From: G963663315 sp963668255
GTDB taxonomy: Bacteria > Pseudomonadota > Gammaproteobacteria > Arenicellales > Poriferihabitantaceae
Assembly: GCA_965116595.1 (NCBI GenBank)
Contig: OZ220708.1
Span: forward strand, 2,480,001 to 2,544,000
Length of the DNA stretch: 64,000 bases
Reading direction: 5' to 3'
The notes under the pieces were generated by a model. That model searched no databases. It was not told where the DNA came from and was given only the letters and a program-made list of their open reading frames with translations. Shown here in pieces: positions 36,201 to 45,746 of this stretch; the first letter of the stretch is position 1, and each line of letters opens with the position of its first letter. The translations under genes were made by a program, and so were the position numbers.

Positions 36201-37223
36201 TTATTTGGATTCCGGGTCATTGTCGGTGGCATTGCTGATGCCTTTTTTGTCCCTGATAATGCGCTCGATCTGGCCAGAAACATCCGGGTTTTCTTTCAGA
36301 TATGATCGCACATTATCCCTTCCCTGCCCTATCCGGTCAGATCCGAAACTGTACCATGCTCCTGATTTTTCAACCGCGCCCACCTCTACACCGAGATCAA
36401 TCAATTCACCGTGCTTGGATATTCCCTCGTTATAGAGAATATCAAATTCAGTCTGCTTGAACGGGGGTGCGACCTTGTTTTTCACCACTTTCACACGGGT
36501 CTGGTTTCCGTGTACTTCGTCGCCTTTTTTAATTGCGCCGATACGCCGTATATCCAGTCTGACAGAAGCGTAGAATTTCAGCGCATTACCACCAGTCGTG
36601 GTCTCCGGATTGCCAAACATCACACCGATTTTCATCCGAATCTGGTTAATGAAAATTACCATGGTGTTTGAACGCTTGATGTTGGCAGTCAGCTTGCGCA
36701 GCGCCTGGGACATCAATCGGGCCTGCAGGCCAACATGATGATCCCCCATTTCGCCTTCTATTTCGGCCTTGGGCGTCAGCGCGGCTACTGAGTCAATAAC
36801 AACCACGTCAACTGCCGCGGAGCGAACCAGCATATCGGCAATTTCCAGCGCCTGTTCACCGGTGTCCGGCTGGGAAACCAGTAAATCGTCTATATTGACA
36901 CCGAGCTTTTCCGCATAAGCCGGATCCAGTGCATGTTCCGCATCGATAAAGGCTGCGGTGCCACCAAGTTTCTGCGCTTCGGCAATGACCGATAATGTCA
37001 GTGTCGTTTTACCGGAGGATTCGGGGCCATAGACCTCAATGACCCTGCCCCGGGGTAACCCGCCAATTCCCAGGGCAATATCCAGCCCTAACGAGCCTGT
37101 GGAATAAGACTGGATATCCTGGGCTACGTCGGAATCACCCAGACGCATTACTGACCCTTTACCGAACTGTCGATCTATCTGACCCAGCGCAGCTTCCAGC
37201 GCCTTGCGTTTATTTTCATCCAT
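36201..37223 (-). CDS. recA: Recombinase RecA
   Basis: Strand-exchange protein and SOS co-protease. The 340 residues show Walker A GPESSGKTT (about 66-74), Walker B VVVIDSVAAL, the DNA-binding L1 and L2 loops (EGEMGDHHVGLQARLMSQALR; FGNPETTTGGNALKFYASVR) and a short C-terminal acidic tail (NDPESK). I found no match to the LexA box CTGT-N8-ACAG in the 230 bases upstream. The neighbour upstream is sixA, not cinA. Confidence 0.98.
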   Translation of the reverse strand: MDENKRKALEAALGQIDRQFGKGSVMRLGDSDVAQDIQSYSTGSLGLDIALGIGGLPRGRVIEVYGPESSGKTTLTLSVIAEAQKLGGTAAFIDAEHALDPAYAEKLGVNIDDLLVSQPDTGEQALEIADMLVRSAAVDVVVIDSVAALTPKAEIEGEMGDHHVGLQARLMSQALRKLTANIKRSNTMVIFINQIRMKIGVMFGNPETTTGGNALKFYASVRLDIRRIGAIKKGDEVHGNQTRVKVVKNKVAPPFKQTEFDILYNEGISKHGELIDLGVEVGAVEKSGAWYSFGSDRIGQGRDNVRSYLKENPDVSGQIERIIRDKKGISNATDNDPESK

Positions 37224-37453
37224 TTGAAATAGTTTTACCCGTTAAGTGTTGAATTGGAAGACATTGATTGACTTTCGCCCGACCTGGAACAACGAATATC
37301 CCCGTGACCGGACCCTCATGCACGGGCGCGAATGGAAGATTATCCTAAAGATTGAATTAAGCCGATATTGCCGGGTGATTATCTTTTAAACCTTTCAACA
37401 GGTCAAGTTGCGATACTCTGAACAGTCGAGTCGCGGTCAGCCGATCATCCCTG

Positions 37454-37945
37454 TCAGGGGCGTCGGAAATCAATCAGCGCAGGGTTGGACAAATCCTCAC
37501 CATCAAAGCCGATAATCGCACATGCGGCAGTGGTCATCAGCTTGCCGTTTGTACTGGATTCGATTTGAGGGCAAAACCGCATCAGAACCATGTCCATCCC
37601 GGGATTATGGCCAACCACCATCAAGCTGTCGCAGTAACTGAATCCCGTTGCAATCTGAACAACAAGGGACGACTCGCCAGCGTGATACAGGTCTGTTAAC
37701 ATGTCTGTCGGGAAACTTTCCCACCCACTGCCTTGAATCAGCAAACTCAATGTCTGTTGGGTTCGCACGGCACTGGAACATAAACAGTGTTCCGGTTTGT
37801 AACCATTCTGACTGAGCCATTTGCCGACCCTGGGGGCATCCCGGCGACCCCGGTCATTCAATGGGCGATCATGATCGTAATTGACTCCGCTATACCAGTC
37901 TGATTTTGCATGCCGCAGCAATATAAGTTGTTTTGTGGCCATCAT
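37454..37945 (-). CDS. sixA: Phosphohistidine phosphatase SixA
   Basis: A 163-residue histidine phosphatase of the RHG/phosphoglycerate-mutase superfamily, which removes phosphate from His in phosphorelay or PTS proteins. The catalytic motif LLRHAKSDW is near the N-terminus, with the second catalytic His in VVGHNPGMD (about 104). Two adjacent ATG codons (37945 and 37942) are possible starts. The frame extends further upstream, but the added residues are not family-like. Divergent from the methyltransferase gene. Confidence 0.88.
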   Translation of the reverse strand: MMATKQLILLRHAKSDWYSGVNYDHDRPLNDRGRRDAPRVGKWLSQNGYKPEHCLCSSAVRTQQTLSLLIQGSGWESFPTDMLTDLYHAGESSLVVQIATGFSYCDSLMVVGHNPGMDMVLMRFCPQIESSTNGKLMTTAACAIIGFDGEDLSNPALIDFRRP

Positions 37946-38023
37946 TGATTCGCCGACGAAGTAGAATATGACACTATATTGTAACTGACCGTTCTCCACC
38001 CGTGCACATATCGGACAGACAAA

Positions 38024-38848
38024 ATGCCAAAAGTATCAGAGAAATTGAAAAAGCAAACGATTGCCAGTACCGCTGACCGTCATGAGTATTATGAGAAGGC
38101 GGTTCAGTGTGTGGAGTCGGAGATCAGTTTTGTCGATCAGAGTTTCCTGACTTTACGAGGTAGACATGCAGAAATACTGAGAGAGGATTTTTGTGGAACC
38201 GCTAAAACCTGTTGTGAGTGGGTTTGCAGAAAGGTTCATAACCGGGCAATCGGCCTCGATTTGAGCCAGGAAGTGCTCGATTGGGGAGCCAGACACAATA
38301 TTTCCTGTTTGAATGCACATCAACATAATCGGATAGAACTGATTAATGCCGATGTGCTGGATTACTCGGACCAGCGGGCGGACATGATTCTGGCGATGAA
38401 TTTCAGTTATCAGGTGTTCAAGACCCGGGAGATACTCGGAAGATATTTTCAAAACGCATGGCAGGGTCTGAACGAGGATGGCATCCTCTTCATAGATGTT
38501 TACGGCGGCCATGAATCCTGGCGTGAAGTAAAGGAAAAAACCAGCCATGAGAATTTCAATTACTACTGGCATCAGGCCAGGTTTGACCCCATTACCGGTC
38601 ATATGCTTTGCCATATACACTTCAAATTTCCGGACGGCTCGAAAATGAAAAAGGCATTTACTTATGAATGGAGAATGTGGACGTTGCCCGAATTACAGGA
38701 ATTGATGTATGAGGCCGGTTTCACCAAGGTAACCGTTTACTGGGAAGGGACAGATGAAGAATCCGGAAAAGGGAACGGAGAATACTCTCCGGTTGAACAG
38801 GGGCAGGATGACCCATGCTGGATTGTTTATCTGGCGGCCGAAAAATAA
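38024..38848 (+). CDS. Class I SAM-dependent methyltransferase, substrate unknown
   Basis: A 274-residue protein with a Rossmann-type methyltransferase core. Visible are motif I (LREDFCGTAKTCCEW, about 52-66), the acidic end of strand 2 in AIGLDLSQEVLDWG, ADVLDYS and the post-core strand DGILFIDVYGG. The end (PCWIVYLAAEK) is conserved in the family as I recall it. No partner reveals the substrate. It lies 70 bases ahead of the PLP-lyase operon on the same strand. Confidence 0.8.
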   Translation: MPKVSEKLKKQTIASTADRHEYYEKAVQCVESEISFVDQSFLTLRGRHAEILREDFCGTAKTCCEWVCRKVHNRAIGLDLSQEVLDWGARHNISCLNAHQHNRIELINADVLDYSDQRADMILAMNFSYQVFKTREILGRYFQNAWQGLNEDGILFIDVYGGHESWREVKEKTSHENFNYYWHQARFDPITGHMLCHIHFKFPDGSKMKKAFTYEWRMWTLPELQELMYEAGFTKVTVYWEGTDEESGKGNGEYSPVEQGQDDPCWIVYLAAEK

Positions 38849-38918
38849 ATTTACAATTGTGATTAATCATGATAAATCGCAGGACAAATTTGCAATTTCA
38901 CTAACGAGTTGAGGGGAT

Positions 38919-40106
38919 ATGAATAAAAAAGGCATGCAGACGATCGCAATTCATGGCGGAGAGGCTCCAGATCCGCAGACAGGTGCGTCAACACCAAACA
39001 TTGTCATGTCCAGTACCTTCGTTGTCGATGAGCCAATCAGCTTTTCGGTTACCAATATGGATGAGACCAGCCCCTTTATCTACACTCGCTGGTCAAATCC
39101 TACTGTGCGTCAACTGGAAACAAAACTGGCCCTGCTGGAAAATGCAGAACAATGTATGGCCTTTGCCTCGGGAATGGCGGCAACGGCCGGGGTTTTATTC
39201 AGTCTGTTGAGAAGCGGCGATCATCTGATCGTCAGCAATACAAACTATCCCGGCACCGCAGAAGTTGCCAGAGATCTGTTGCCTGCAAATGGCATTGAAA
39301 CGTCACCTGTGGATACATCCGACCTCAGCAATATTGCCGAGGCAATCAGAGCTGACACCAGGATGATCTGGATTGAAACCCCTTCCAATCCCTTGCTTAG
39401 AATAACTGATATCAAGGGAGCGGCTCAAATCGCCCACGAAAACAATGCGATACTGGTTGTCGATTCAACTTTCGCCAGCCCGATAGCAACACGGCCACTC
39501 GACCTGGGCGCGGATCTTGTCGTGCATTCCCTTACCAAATACATTGTTGGCCATGGCGATTCATTGGGTGGTGCAGCCCTGGGCAGCGCCGCGTTGATTG
39601 CAAAAATGCGCGAATCCGGAGTTATGCACTATGGCGGCGTGATCAGCCCGTTCAACGCATGGTTGACCATGCGCGGCGCAGCCACCCTGCCATTGCGAAT
39701 GCGTACGCACCAGGAAAATGCCCTGGCGATTGCAGATTACCTTTATCACCACCCGAGTGTCGAATACATGCTCTACCCGGGGCATGAATCTCACCCGCAG
39801 CATACACTTGCGAGAAATCAGATGGCTAATTTCTCGGGCATGATCGCTTTCAGAGCCAAGTCCCCGAAACTCGTTGCCAGGAAAATGATGGAGGATCTCA
39901 AGACCATTCACTATGCGGTCTCCCTGGGCCACCATCGCAGTCTGATATATTTTCTGGACACCAAAGATCTGATCGAATCATCTTACCGGCTTACAGGCAT
40001 CGAACTTGCAAAATACAGGGATGCGGCTGGCGATGGATTGTTCAGATTGTCCGTTGGCCTGGAAGACACCAGGGATTTGATCGACGATCTTGCACATGTT
40101 CTTTGA
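38919..40106 (+). CDS. Transsulfuration-family PLP lyase (cystathionine/methionine gamma-lyase-like)
   Basis: A 395-residue PLP enzyme, the second of its family in the window. The PLP lysine is Lys207 in VHSLTKYIVGHGDSLGG; the substrate-side loop reads YTRWSNPT in place of the common YSRxxNPT. The pattern fits gamma-elimination enzymes acting on cystathionine, methionine or a related thioether. GAGGGG lies six bases ahead of the ATG. It heads a tight four-gene run with two GNAT acetyltransferases and a TauD-type dioxygenase, so its substrate may be an unusual sulfur amino acid (inference). Confidence 0.88.
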   Translation: MNKKGMQTIAIHGGEAPDPQTGASTPNIVMSSTFVVDEPISFSVTNMDETSPFIYTRWSNPTVRQLETKLALLENAEQCMAFASGMAATAGVLFSLLRSGDHLIVSNTNYPGTAEVARDLLPANGIETSPVDTSDLSNIAEAIRADTRMIWIETPSNPLLRITDIKGAAQIAHENNAILVVDSTFASPIATRPLDLGADLVVHSLTKYIVGHGDSLGGAALGSAALIAKMRESGVMHYGGVISPFNAWLTMRGAATLPLRMRTHQENALAIADYLYHHPSVEYMLYPGHESHPQHTLARNQMANFSGMIAFRAKSPKLVARKMMEDLKTIHYAVSLGHHRSLIYFLDTKDLIESSYRLTGIELAKYRDAAGDGLFRLSVGLEDTRDLIDDLAHVL

Positions 40107-40148
40107 TATTCCGGCCCCGATATTGCTTATGAAAAAGAACAATTGAAA

Positions 40149-40898
40149 ATGCAAATGATCACTAAAGCTCCTCCAAACAAGATCAATGAATTAGGGCTTA
40201 CCATTGGCTTTGAAATAAACAACTGGAAAGTCGCCGAGTCTCCGGGCAGCAGAATTCTTCAGGGGCAATATTGCCGATGCGAACCTCTTGATCCTGATAG
40301 ACACAGTAAAGAGTTGTTCGATGCCAATCGCCGGGATACTGAAAGTCGTAACTGGGTTTATTTGCCTTACGGGCCGTTTGAAAACCTTCAGGACTATCGA
40401 CATTGGATGAATCAGGACTGTTTCACCGGGGATCCCTTTTTCTATGCGATTGTGGATAATCAGACAGGCTTGGCGTCAGGTGTTGCCAGTTACCTGAGAA
40501 TCAAGCCGAACGGGGGATCAATCGAAGTGGGACATATCAACTATTCCCCTGCCCTGCAAAGTACGTGCGCAGCAACCGAAGCGATGTATCTGATGATGAA
40601 AAACGTATTTGACATGGGCTACCGGCGTTATGAATGGAAATGCAATGCATTGAATGAGAAATCCTGTAATGCGGCCAAACGGCTGGGATTTACCTTCGAA
40701 GGCATTTTCCGCCAGGCGACAGTGGTCAAGGGCCGGAATCGGGATACGGCCTGGTATTCTATTCTTGACCGGGAATGGCCGGCGGTCAGATCGGCGTATG
40801 AAACCTGGTTGTCCGTAGATAACTTTGATCACAATAACGTACAGAGGCAGTCCTTGTCTGCCCTGACCAAATTGGCGCTCAACCAGGGATTCGCATAA
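40149..40898 (+). CDS. GNAT-family N-acetyltransferase (RimJ/RimL-like)
   Basis: A protein of about 249 residues with an Acetyltransf_3 type GNAT fold (about 40-210). NWVYLPYGPFENLQDYRHWM and the acetyl-CoA segment NEKSCNAAKRLGFTFEGIFRQ are hallmarks of this branch. Members acetylate small amines, amino acids or protein N-termini; the target here is unknown. ATG at 40149 is taken as start, though TTG at 40143 and ATG at 40155 are near. Its TAA shares a base with the ATG of the next gene, showing coupling. Confidence 0.85.
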   Translation: MQMITKAPPNKINELGLTIGFEINNWKVAESPGSRILQGQYCRCEPLDPDRHSKELFDANRRDTESRNWVYLPYGPFENLQDYRHWMNQDCFTGDPFFYAIVDNQTGLASGVASYLRIKPNGGSIEVGHINYSPALQSTCAATEAMYLMMKNVFDMGYRRYEWKCNALNEKSCNAAKRLGFTFEGIFRQATVVKGRNRDTAWYSILDREWPAVRSAYETWLSVDNFDHNNVQRQSLSALTKLALNQGFA

Positions 40899-41359
40899 TG
40901 AACCAATCTACCAAAGTCATCGTCCGGCCCGTTGAGTCTGAATTCTTCGATGACTGGCGCCGTTTGTACCAGGGCTATGCCGGGTTTTACAAGGTGCCGA
41001 TGAATGAAGATATCGAGAACACGGTTTGGGGCTGGATTATGGATCAAGACCATGAGGTTGAAGGGTTTCTGGCCTTCCTGGAGGGGCAGGAAAGGCCCTG
41101 CGGCCTGGCCCACGTCAGACGTATGCCAAGCCCCCTGCGGGGAACGGAAATCGGATTTCTCGACGACTTGTTTGTGGATCCCGCGGCAAGAGGAAACCAG
41201 GTTGGAAAGGCGTTGTTTGCCGCTTTGAGGGATCATGCCCGGCAAAAGGGATGGAACAAAATCCGCTGGATCACTGCCGACGACAATTATCGTGCACGCT
41301 CTCTGTATGACAACCTGTCATCGAAAACCATGTGGAATACCTATGAGATGGAAATCTGA
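40898..41359 (+). CDS. GNAT-family N-acetyltransferase
   Basis: A compact 153-residue GNAT enzyme. The core strand IGFLDDLFVDPAARGNQVGKALF (about 85-107) contains the acetyl-CoA pyrophosphate loop, followed by the WITADDNYRARSLYDNL segment typical of small-amine acetyltransferases. It overlaps the preceding GNAT gene by one base and is followed two bases later by the TauD-type gene. Confidence 0.87.
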   Translation: MNQSTKVIVRPVESEFFDDWRRLYQGYAGFYKVPMNEDIENTVWGWIMDQDHEVEGFLAFLEGQERPCGLAHVRRMPSPLRGTEIGFLDDLFVDPAARGNQVGKALFAALRDHARQKGWNKIRWITADDNYRARSLYDNLSSKTMWNTYEMEI

Positions 41360-41361
41360 AA

Positions 41362-42270
41362 ATGCCGTCTCACCCGTCATGGTCAGTTAAACGGTTGGCA
41401 GGCTCACTGGGCGCCGAGATTTGCGGATTGGATTTAACTGAAGTCAAACCTGAGGATATTGCACGAATTGAATCTTTATTATTGCAGCATCTGGTATTAT
41501 TTTTCCCTGGGCAGTTTCTTGATACTGACGCTCACGTTGCATTTGGCCGCCACTTTGGAACGCTCGAGTCACATCCCAATTTAAGAAGTCCGTTTACCGG
41601 ACATCCTGAAATTTTTGAATTAGCGGCAAGCCACGGAGGCCTGGCGGACGAATGGCACAGTGATATCAGCTTCCAGGCCCATCCATCAATTATGTCAATT
41701 ATGAACATGATTGAATGCCCGGATGTGGGCGGTGATACGCTTTGGGCGAGTGCGTATGCTGCCTACGAAGCGTTATCGGAGCCGTTGCGTGACCTTTGTG
41801 ATGGATTAACAGCGCTGCATGATGCAGCGCCACATGGCAAGCCAGAGGTTTCTGCGATTCATCCAGTTGTCAGGGTGCATCCGGTGACGCAGCGTAAAGC
41901 ATTGTTTGTTAATGAACATTTTACTCGTCGCATCGTTGAATTAAGCGCTGTTGAAAGCGGCATGTTGCTTGGTTATCTGATTCGTTGGATTTCAAGCCCC
42001 CGTTTTACGGTACGATATCACTGGTCTGATGGCGCCATTGCGATGTGGGATAATCGATGTACGCAGCATTTTGTGCTAAGCGATTTTGACGAGCAGCGTA
42101 TCATTCAACGCGTGACTGTCACTGGAGATACGCCAGAGTCAGCAACCGCTCCGCGTTGGCGCCCCTTCGTGCGAACCGAAACGGCTGGCGCAACCAGCCG
42201 CTACGATCAACAGCTCAATGAGTTTATTGGGCGCCAGGTTATCAGTCTCGATTCCAATAAAAAGGAATAG
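41362..42270 (+). CDS. TauD/TfdA-family 2-oxoglutarate and Fe(II)-dependent dioxygenase
   Basis: A 302-residue oxygenase that couples 2-oxoglutarate decarboxylation to hydroxylation or cleavage of a substrate. The iron ligands are HxD in EWHSDISF (about 94-96) and the distal His in WDNRCTQHF, with an Arg in IIQRVTV for 2-oxoglutarate. TauD itself releases sulfite from taurine; whether this enzyme acts on taurine is not shown, since no tauABC genes are here. It closes the PLP lyase-GNAT-GNAT-dioxygenase run. Confidence 0.88.
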   Translation: MPSHPSWSVKRLAGSLGAEICGLDLTEVKPEDIARIESLLLQHLVLFFPGQFLDTDAHVAFGRHFGTLESHPNLRSPFTGHPEIFELAASHGGLADEWHSDISFQAHPSIMSIMNMIECPDVGGDTLWASAYAAYEALSEPLRDLCDGLTALHDAAPHGKPEVSAIHPVVRVHPVTQRKALFVNEHFTRRIVELSAVESGMLLGYLIRWISSPRFTVRYHWSDGAIAMWDNRCTQHFVLSDFDEQRIIQRVTVTGDTPESATAPRWRPFVRTETAGATSRYDQQLNEFIGRQVISLDSNKKE

Positions 42271-42274
42271 GCAA

Positions 42275-42291
42275 TCACTCTTTCAGAGTGA
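42275..42291. repeat. Short perfect hairpin after the dioxygenase gene
   Basis: TCACTCT (42275-42281) and AGAGTGA (42285-42291) form a 7-bp stem with a 3-base loop, five bases past the stop. No T tract follows. A second inverted repeat (TGAATT with AATTCA, 42300-42318) lies just before the suhB leader. It may mark the end of the operon. Confidence 0.45.
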
Positions 42292-42342
42292 ATATGGAGT
42301 GAATTGATACATAATTCATGAAAATAATTTTGGGGAAATCTA

Positions 42343-43158
42343 ATGAGCCCGTTAGTAAATCTGGGAATAAAAGCGGCTCGCAACGCCGGAAATATCATAA
42401 TTCGATATATGGATCAGGTGGATCGCCTTGCCGTCGAGAAAAAAGGCAGAAATGATTTTGTCTCTGAAGTGGATCAGGCAGCGGAGGATGAAATCATCGA
42501 TGTTATCCAGCACTCATACCCTGATCATCGAATCATTGCAGAAGAAAGCGGAAGCGGGCGCACATCTGCAGAAGGCATGGCCAACAGGGACGAAGTAGAG
42601 TGGATTATCGACCCTCTGGACGGTACTACAAATTTCCTGCATGGTCATCCGGATTATGCGGTATCGATTGGTATCCGTTGCAAGGGGAAAATGGAACACG
42701 GCATCATATTCAATCCTTTGCGCAACGAATTGTTTACCGCTACCCGTGGCCAGGGCGCCCAGCTCGATAATAGAAGAATCCGGGTCAGTGGCCAGACTCA
42801 ATTGGAAAACAGCCTGGTTACAGTGGGATACCCTTCCCGGGATTTACCCCATTTCGATATGTGGATCAAATGCCTGGACGAAGTTGTCATCAAGTCCGCC
42901 GGTATTCGCCACACCGGTTCTGCCGCGCTTGATCTTGCCTATGTTGCCTGTGGACGCACTGACGCTTACTGGGAGCCTCAACTCAAAATCTGGGATGTGG
43001 CTGCCGGAAGCCTGATCGTACGTGAGGCACGCGGTCTGGTTGCAGATTTTGAAGGCAACCAGGGTTTTCTGGAAAGCGGCAATGTAATCTGCGCAAATCC
43101 GAAAATATTCAATGAGTTGCTGATGCTGGTCAAATCCAACCTGGGCGGGATTTTGTGA
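42343..43158 (+). CDS. suhB: Inositol-1-monophosphatase family protein SuhB
   Basis: Mg-dependent phosphatase of 271 residues; in E. coli SuhB also binds the rRNA antitermination complex. Metal ligands are visible in IIAEESG (about 64-70) and IDPLDGTTNF (about 88-97), and the C-terminal KIWDVAAGSLIVREARG (about 220-236) completes the site. GGGGAA lies seven bases ahead of the ATG. Its TGA overlaps the GTG start of mutS by four bases. Confidence 0.95.
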   Translation: MSPLVNLGIKAARNAGNIIIRYMDQVDRLAVEKKGRNDFVSEVDQAAEDEIIDVIQHSYPDHRIIAEESGSGRTSAEGMANRDEVEWIIDPLDGTTNFLHGHPDYAVSIGIRCKGKMEHGIIFNPLRNELFTATRGQGAQLDNRRIRVSGQTQLENSLVTVGYPSRDLPHFDMWIKCLDEVVIKSAGIRHTGSAALDLAYVACGRTDAYWEPQLKIWDVAAGSLIVREARGLVADFEGNQGFLESGNVICANPKIFNELLMLVKSNLGGIL

Positions 43159-45743
43159 CTTTGTCTGGATCACTCTCATCGCATACCCCGATGATACAGC
43201 AGTATCTGGGGATCAAGGCTGACTATCCGGATACATTGCTGTTCTATCGGATGGGAGATTTTTATGAGCTTTTTTACGACGATGCCGAGAAAGCTGCAAG
43301 GTTGCTTGACATAACATTGACTGCCAGGGGGAAATCGTCAGATGCGGCGATCCCGATGGCAGGAGTGCCATACCATAGTGTGGATCAGTATCTTGCCAAA
43401 CTGGTCAAGCAACAGGTATCGGTCGCAATATGCGAGCAGACAGGCGATCCCGGCGCCTCCAAGGGTCCGGTGGAAAGGAAAGTCGTCCGGGTCATTACTC
43501 CGGGAACCCTGACCGAAGAAAACCTGCTTGCCGATCGTGTGCAGAATATCACCGCGGCGCTGTTTGAACATGACGGAAAAACCGGGCTGGCCACCCTGGA
43601 AATTTCCAGCGGACGATTCAGGGGCCATGAAATCGAATCTCCGGAACAACTGGCCAGCGAGTTGATGCGATTCAATGCCGCGGAAATACTGGTCGCGGAG
43701 AACCAGGTCGAATCGTTTCACATCGACAAGAAGACCATGATCCCGGACTGGTATTTTGACTCTGCCCGTGCGGAACACGTTTTATGTGATCTTTTCTCGA
43801 CACGCACCCTGGAACCCTTTGACTGCCATCGGTATTCCCTGGCGACCCGATCCGCAGGCGCCCTGATCCATTACATCAAGGACCTGCACGGACAGGCAAT
43901 ACCTCACATCAAGGGAATCGAGTTTGAAAATACGAACAGCACAATTGTGATTGACACGGTCACACGGAAGAACCTTGAAATAGAAATGACCCAAAGCGGG
44001 CGGGATGATCTTTCCCTGGTTGGATTGTTCGACCGGTGCGCCACGCCGATGGGTGGCAGGATGTTACGGCGGTGGTTCAACGGTCCGATTCGGGATATCG
44101 AAGAACTCCGCAAACGACATGATGGGGTTGAATGGTTGTTGGACAATCAGCTTTACACCGATTTGAAACCAGTTCTCAGGCTAGCAGGCGACATTGAACG
44201 GATTCTCGCACGGATAGCCCTGAAATCAGCGCGGCCCAGGGACTTGGTTCGATTGAAAATCGCATTGGGGGTATTACCTGCGCTCAACGAATTGATCATC
44301 AATTCCCCATCCGTGCTGATCGAATCCCTGAGTGAGCAGTTACGGCCCCGGCCTGAGATATGGGAGTTACTGGATAATGCGGTGAAAAATGACTGCCCTG
44401 CCCTGATACGGGATGGCGGTGTATTGCGGGATGAATATGATCCGGAACTGAGCCAGTTACGCCATCTTCAGCGGGATTCGAGCGCTTTTCTGATCGACCT
44501 GGAAACCCGGGAAAAGCAACGCACCGGAATCGGCAGTCTGAGAGTGCGCTACAACCGGGTGCACGGTTATTACATCGAAATTCCCCGTTCACAATCAGAG
44601 CATGTACCACAGGAATATATTCGCAGACAGACCATTAAAAATGCAGAACGATACATCACCACGGAGTTGAAGGAATTCGAGGACAGGATTCTGGGTGCAA
44701 AGAGCAAGGCGTTGACAAGGGAGAAATGGCTGTATGATCAATTACTTGAAACACTGATACCTGAAGTGCCGAAGTTACTGCATTGCGCCAACGGTCTGGC
44801 CATAGTGGATTGTCTCAACAATTTTGCAGAGCGGGCGGCCACGTTACAACTTAACCGTCCTGATCTGGTTGAGGATACTTCACTCTCAATCATGGATGGA
44901 CGGCATCCGGTTATCGAACAGGTACTTGAGAACCGGTTTATTGCCAATACCATTAACCTGGATCATGAGTCCCGAATGCAGATAATCACTGGCCCCAATA
45001 TGGGTGGAAAGAGCACTTATATGCGCCAGGTGGCGATTATTACCCTGCTGGCTCACACCGGTTGTTTCATACCCGCGAAATCAGCCCGGATCGGGCCAAT
45101 TGACCGGATTTACACCCGTATTGGTTCAGCGGATGATCTCGCTGGAGGCCGCTCGACCTTCATGGTTGAAATGACGGAAATGGCCCATATTTTAAGGAAT
45201 GCAACCAAAGACAGCCTGGTACTGGTGGACGAAATAGGTCGGGGAACAAGTACATTTGATGGTCTGTCACTGGCCTGGGCCTGCGCCAGATATCTGGCCA
45301 CCAGGGTTAATTCATTTACCTTGTTTTCAACTCACTACTTTGAATTGACGGCGTTGGCGGATCAACTGCAGGGAGCTGACAATGTTCATCTCGATGCGGT
45401 CGAATACGGGAAAGATATTGTATTCCTTTACAGTGTCAAAAAGGGACCTGCCAGCCAGAGTTATGGCCTGCAGGTTGCCAGACTGGCGGGAGTTCCTGAA
45501 GAGGTGATCGAAGAATCCCGAACTCGGTTGCATGCACTGGAAGAACGCTACGAGAGTAGCGTTGAAACAGAAAATCCCCGCCCGGTCAGGCAAACCAGCC
45601 TGTTTTTGGAAAACCGCCCCGAAGAGCAGGAAGTGATTTCCAGATTAAAGGAGTTTTCAGCAGACGAAACTTCTCCTCGTGAGGCGTTGAACGTGTTGTA
45701 TGAATTGAACCGGTTATTGGGCGGAAAACGGGTGGAAAAATAG
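43155..45743 (+). CDS. mutS: DNA mismatch repair protein MutS
   Basis: Recognises base mismatches and starts repair with MutL. The 862 residues show the mismatch-reading Phe in YRMGDFYELF (Phe36), connector and clamp regions, Walker A GPNMGGKSTYMRQ (about 616-628), Walker B LVLVDEIGRGTSTFDG and the STHYFELT switch. GTG at 43155 is chosen since it overlaps the suhB stop (GTGA) and gives the usual distance to the mismatch motif. A small possible ORF follows before fdxA. Confidence 0.97.
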   Translation: MTLSGSLSSHTPMIQQYLGIKADYPDTLLFYRMGDFYELFYDDAEKAARLLDITLTARGKSSDAAIPMAGVPYHSVDQYLAKLVKQQVSVAICEQTGDPGASKGPVERKVVRVITPGTLTEENLLADRVQNITAALFEHDGKTGLATLEISSGRFRGHEIESPEQLASELMRFNAAEILVAENQVESFHIDKKTMIPDWYFDSARAEHVLCDLFSTRTLEPFDCHRYSLATRSAGALIHYIKDLHGQAIPHIKGIEFENTNSTIVIDTVTRKNLEIEMTQSGRDDLSLVGLFDRCATPMGGRMLRRWFNGPIRDIEELRKRHDGVEWLLDNQLYTDLKPVLRLAGDIERILARIALKSARPRDLVRLKIALGVLPALNELIINSPSVLIESLSEQLRPRPEIWELLDNAVKNDCPALIRDGGVLRDEYDPELSQLRHLQRDSSAFLIDLETREKQRTGIGSLRVRYNRVHGYYIEIPRSQSEHVPQEYIRRQTIKNAERYITTELKEFEDRILGAKSKALTREKWLYDQLLETLIPEVPKLLHCANGLAIVDCLNNFAERAATLQLNRPDLVEDTSLSIMDGRHPVIEQVLENRFIANTINLDHESRMQIITGPNMGGKSTYMRQVAIITLLAHTGCFIPAKSARIGPIDRIYTRIGSADDLAGGRSTFMVEMTEMAHILRNATKDSLVLVDEIGRGTSTFDGLSLAWACARYLATRVNSFTLFSTHYFELTALADQLQGADNVHLDAVEYGKDIVFLYSVKKGPASQSYGLQVARLAGVPEEVIEESRTRLHALEERYESSVETENPRPVRQTSLFLENRPEEQEVISRLKEFSADETSPREALNVLYELNRLLGGKRVEK

Positions 45744-45746
45744 ATA

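Noticed and set aside
37301..37326. Inverted repeat CCCGTG with CACGGG ahead of recA as an operator
   Set aside because: Arms are only six bases, spaced 14 bases apart, and do not resemble a LexA or other known site.
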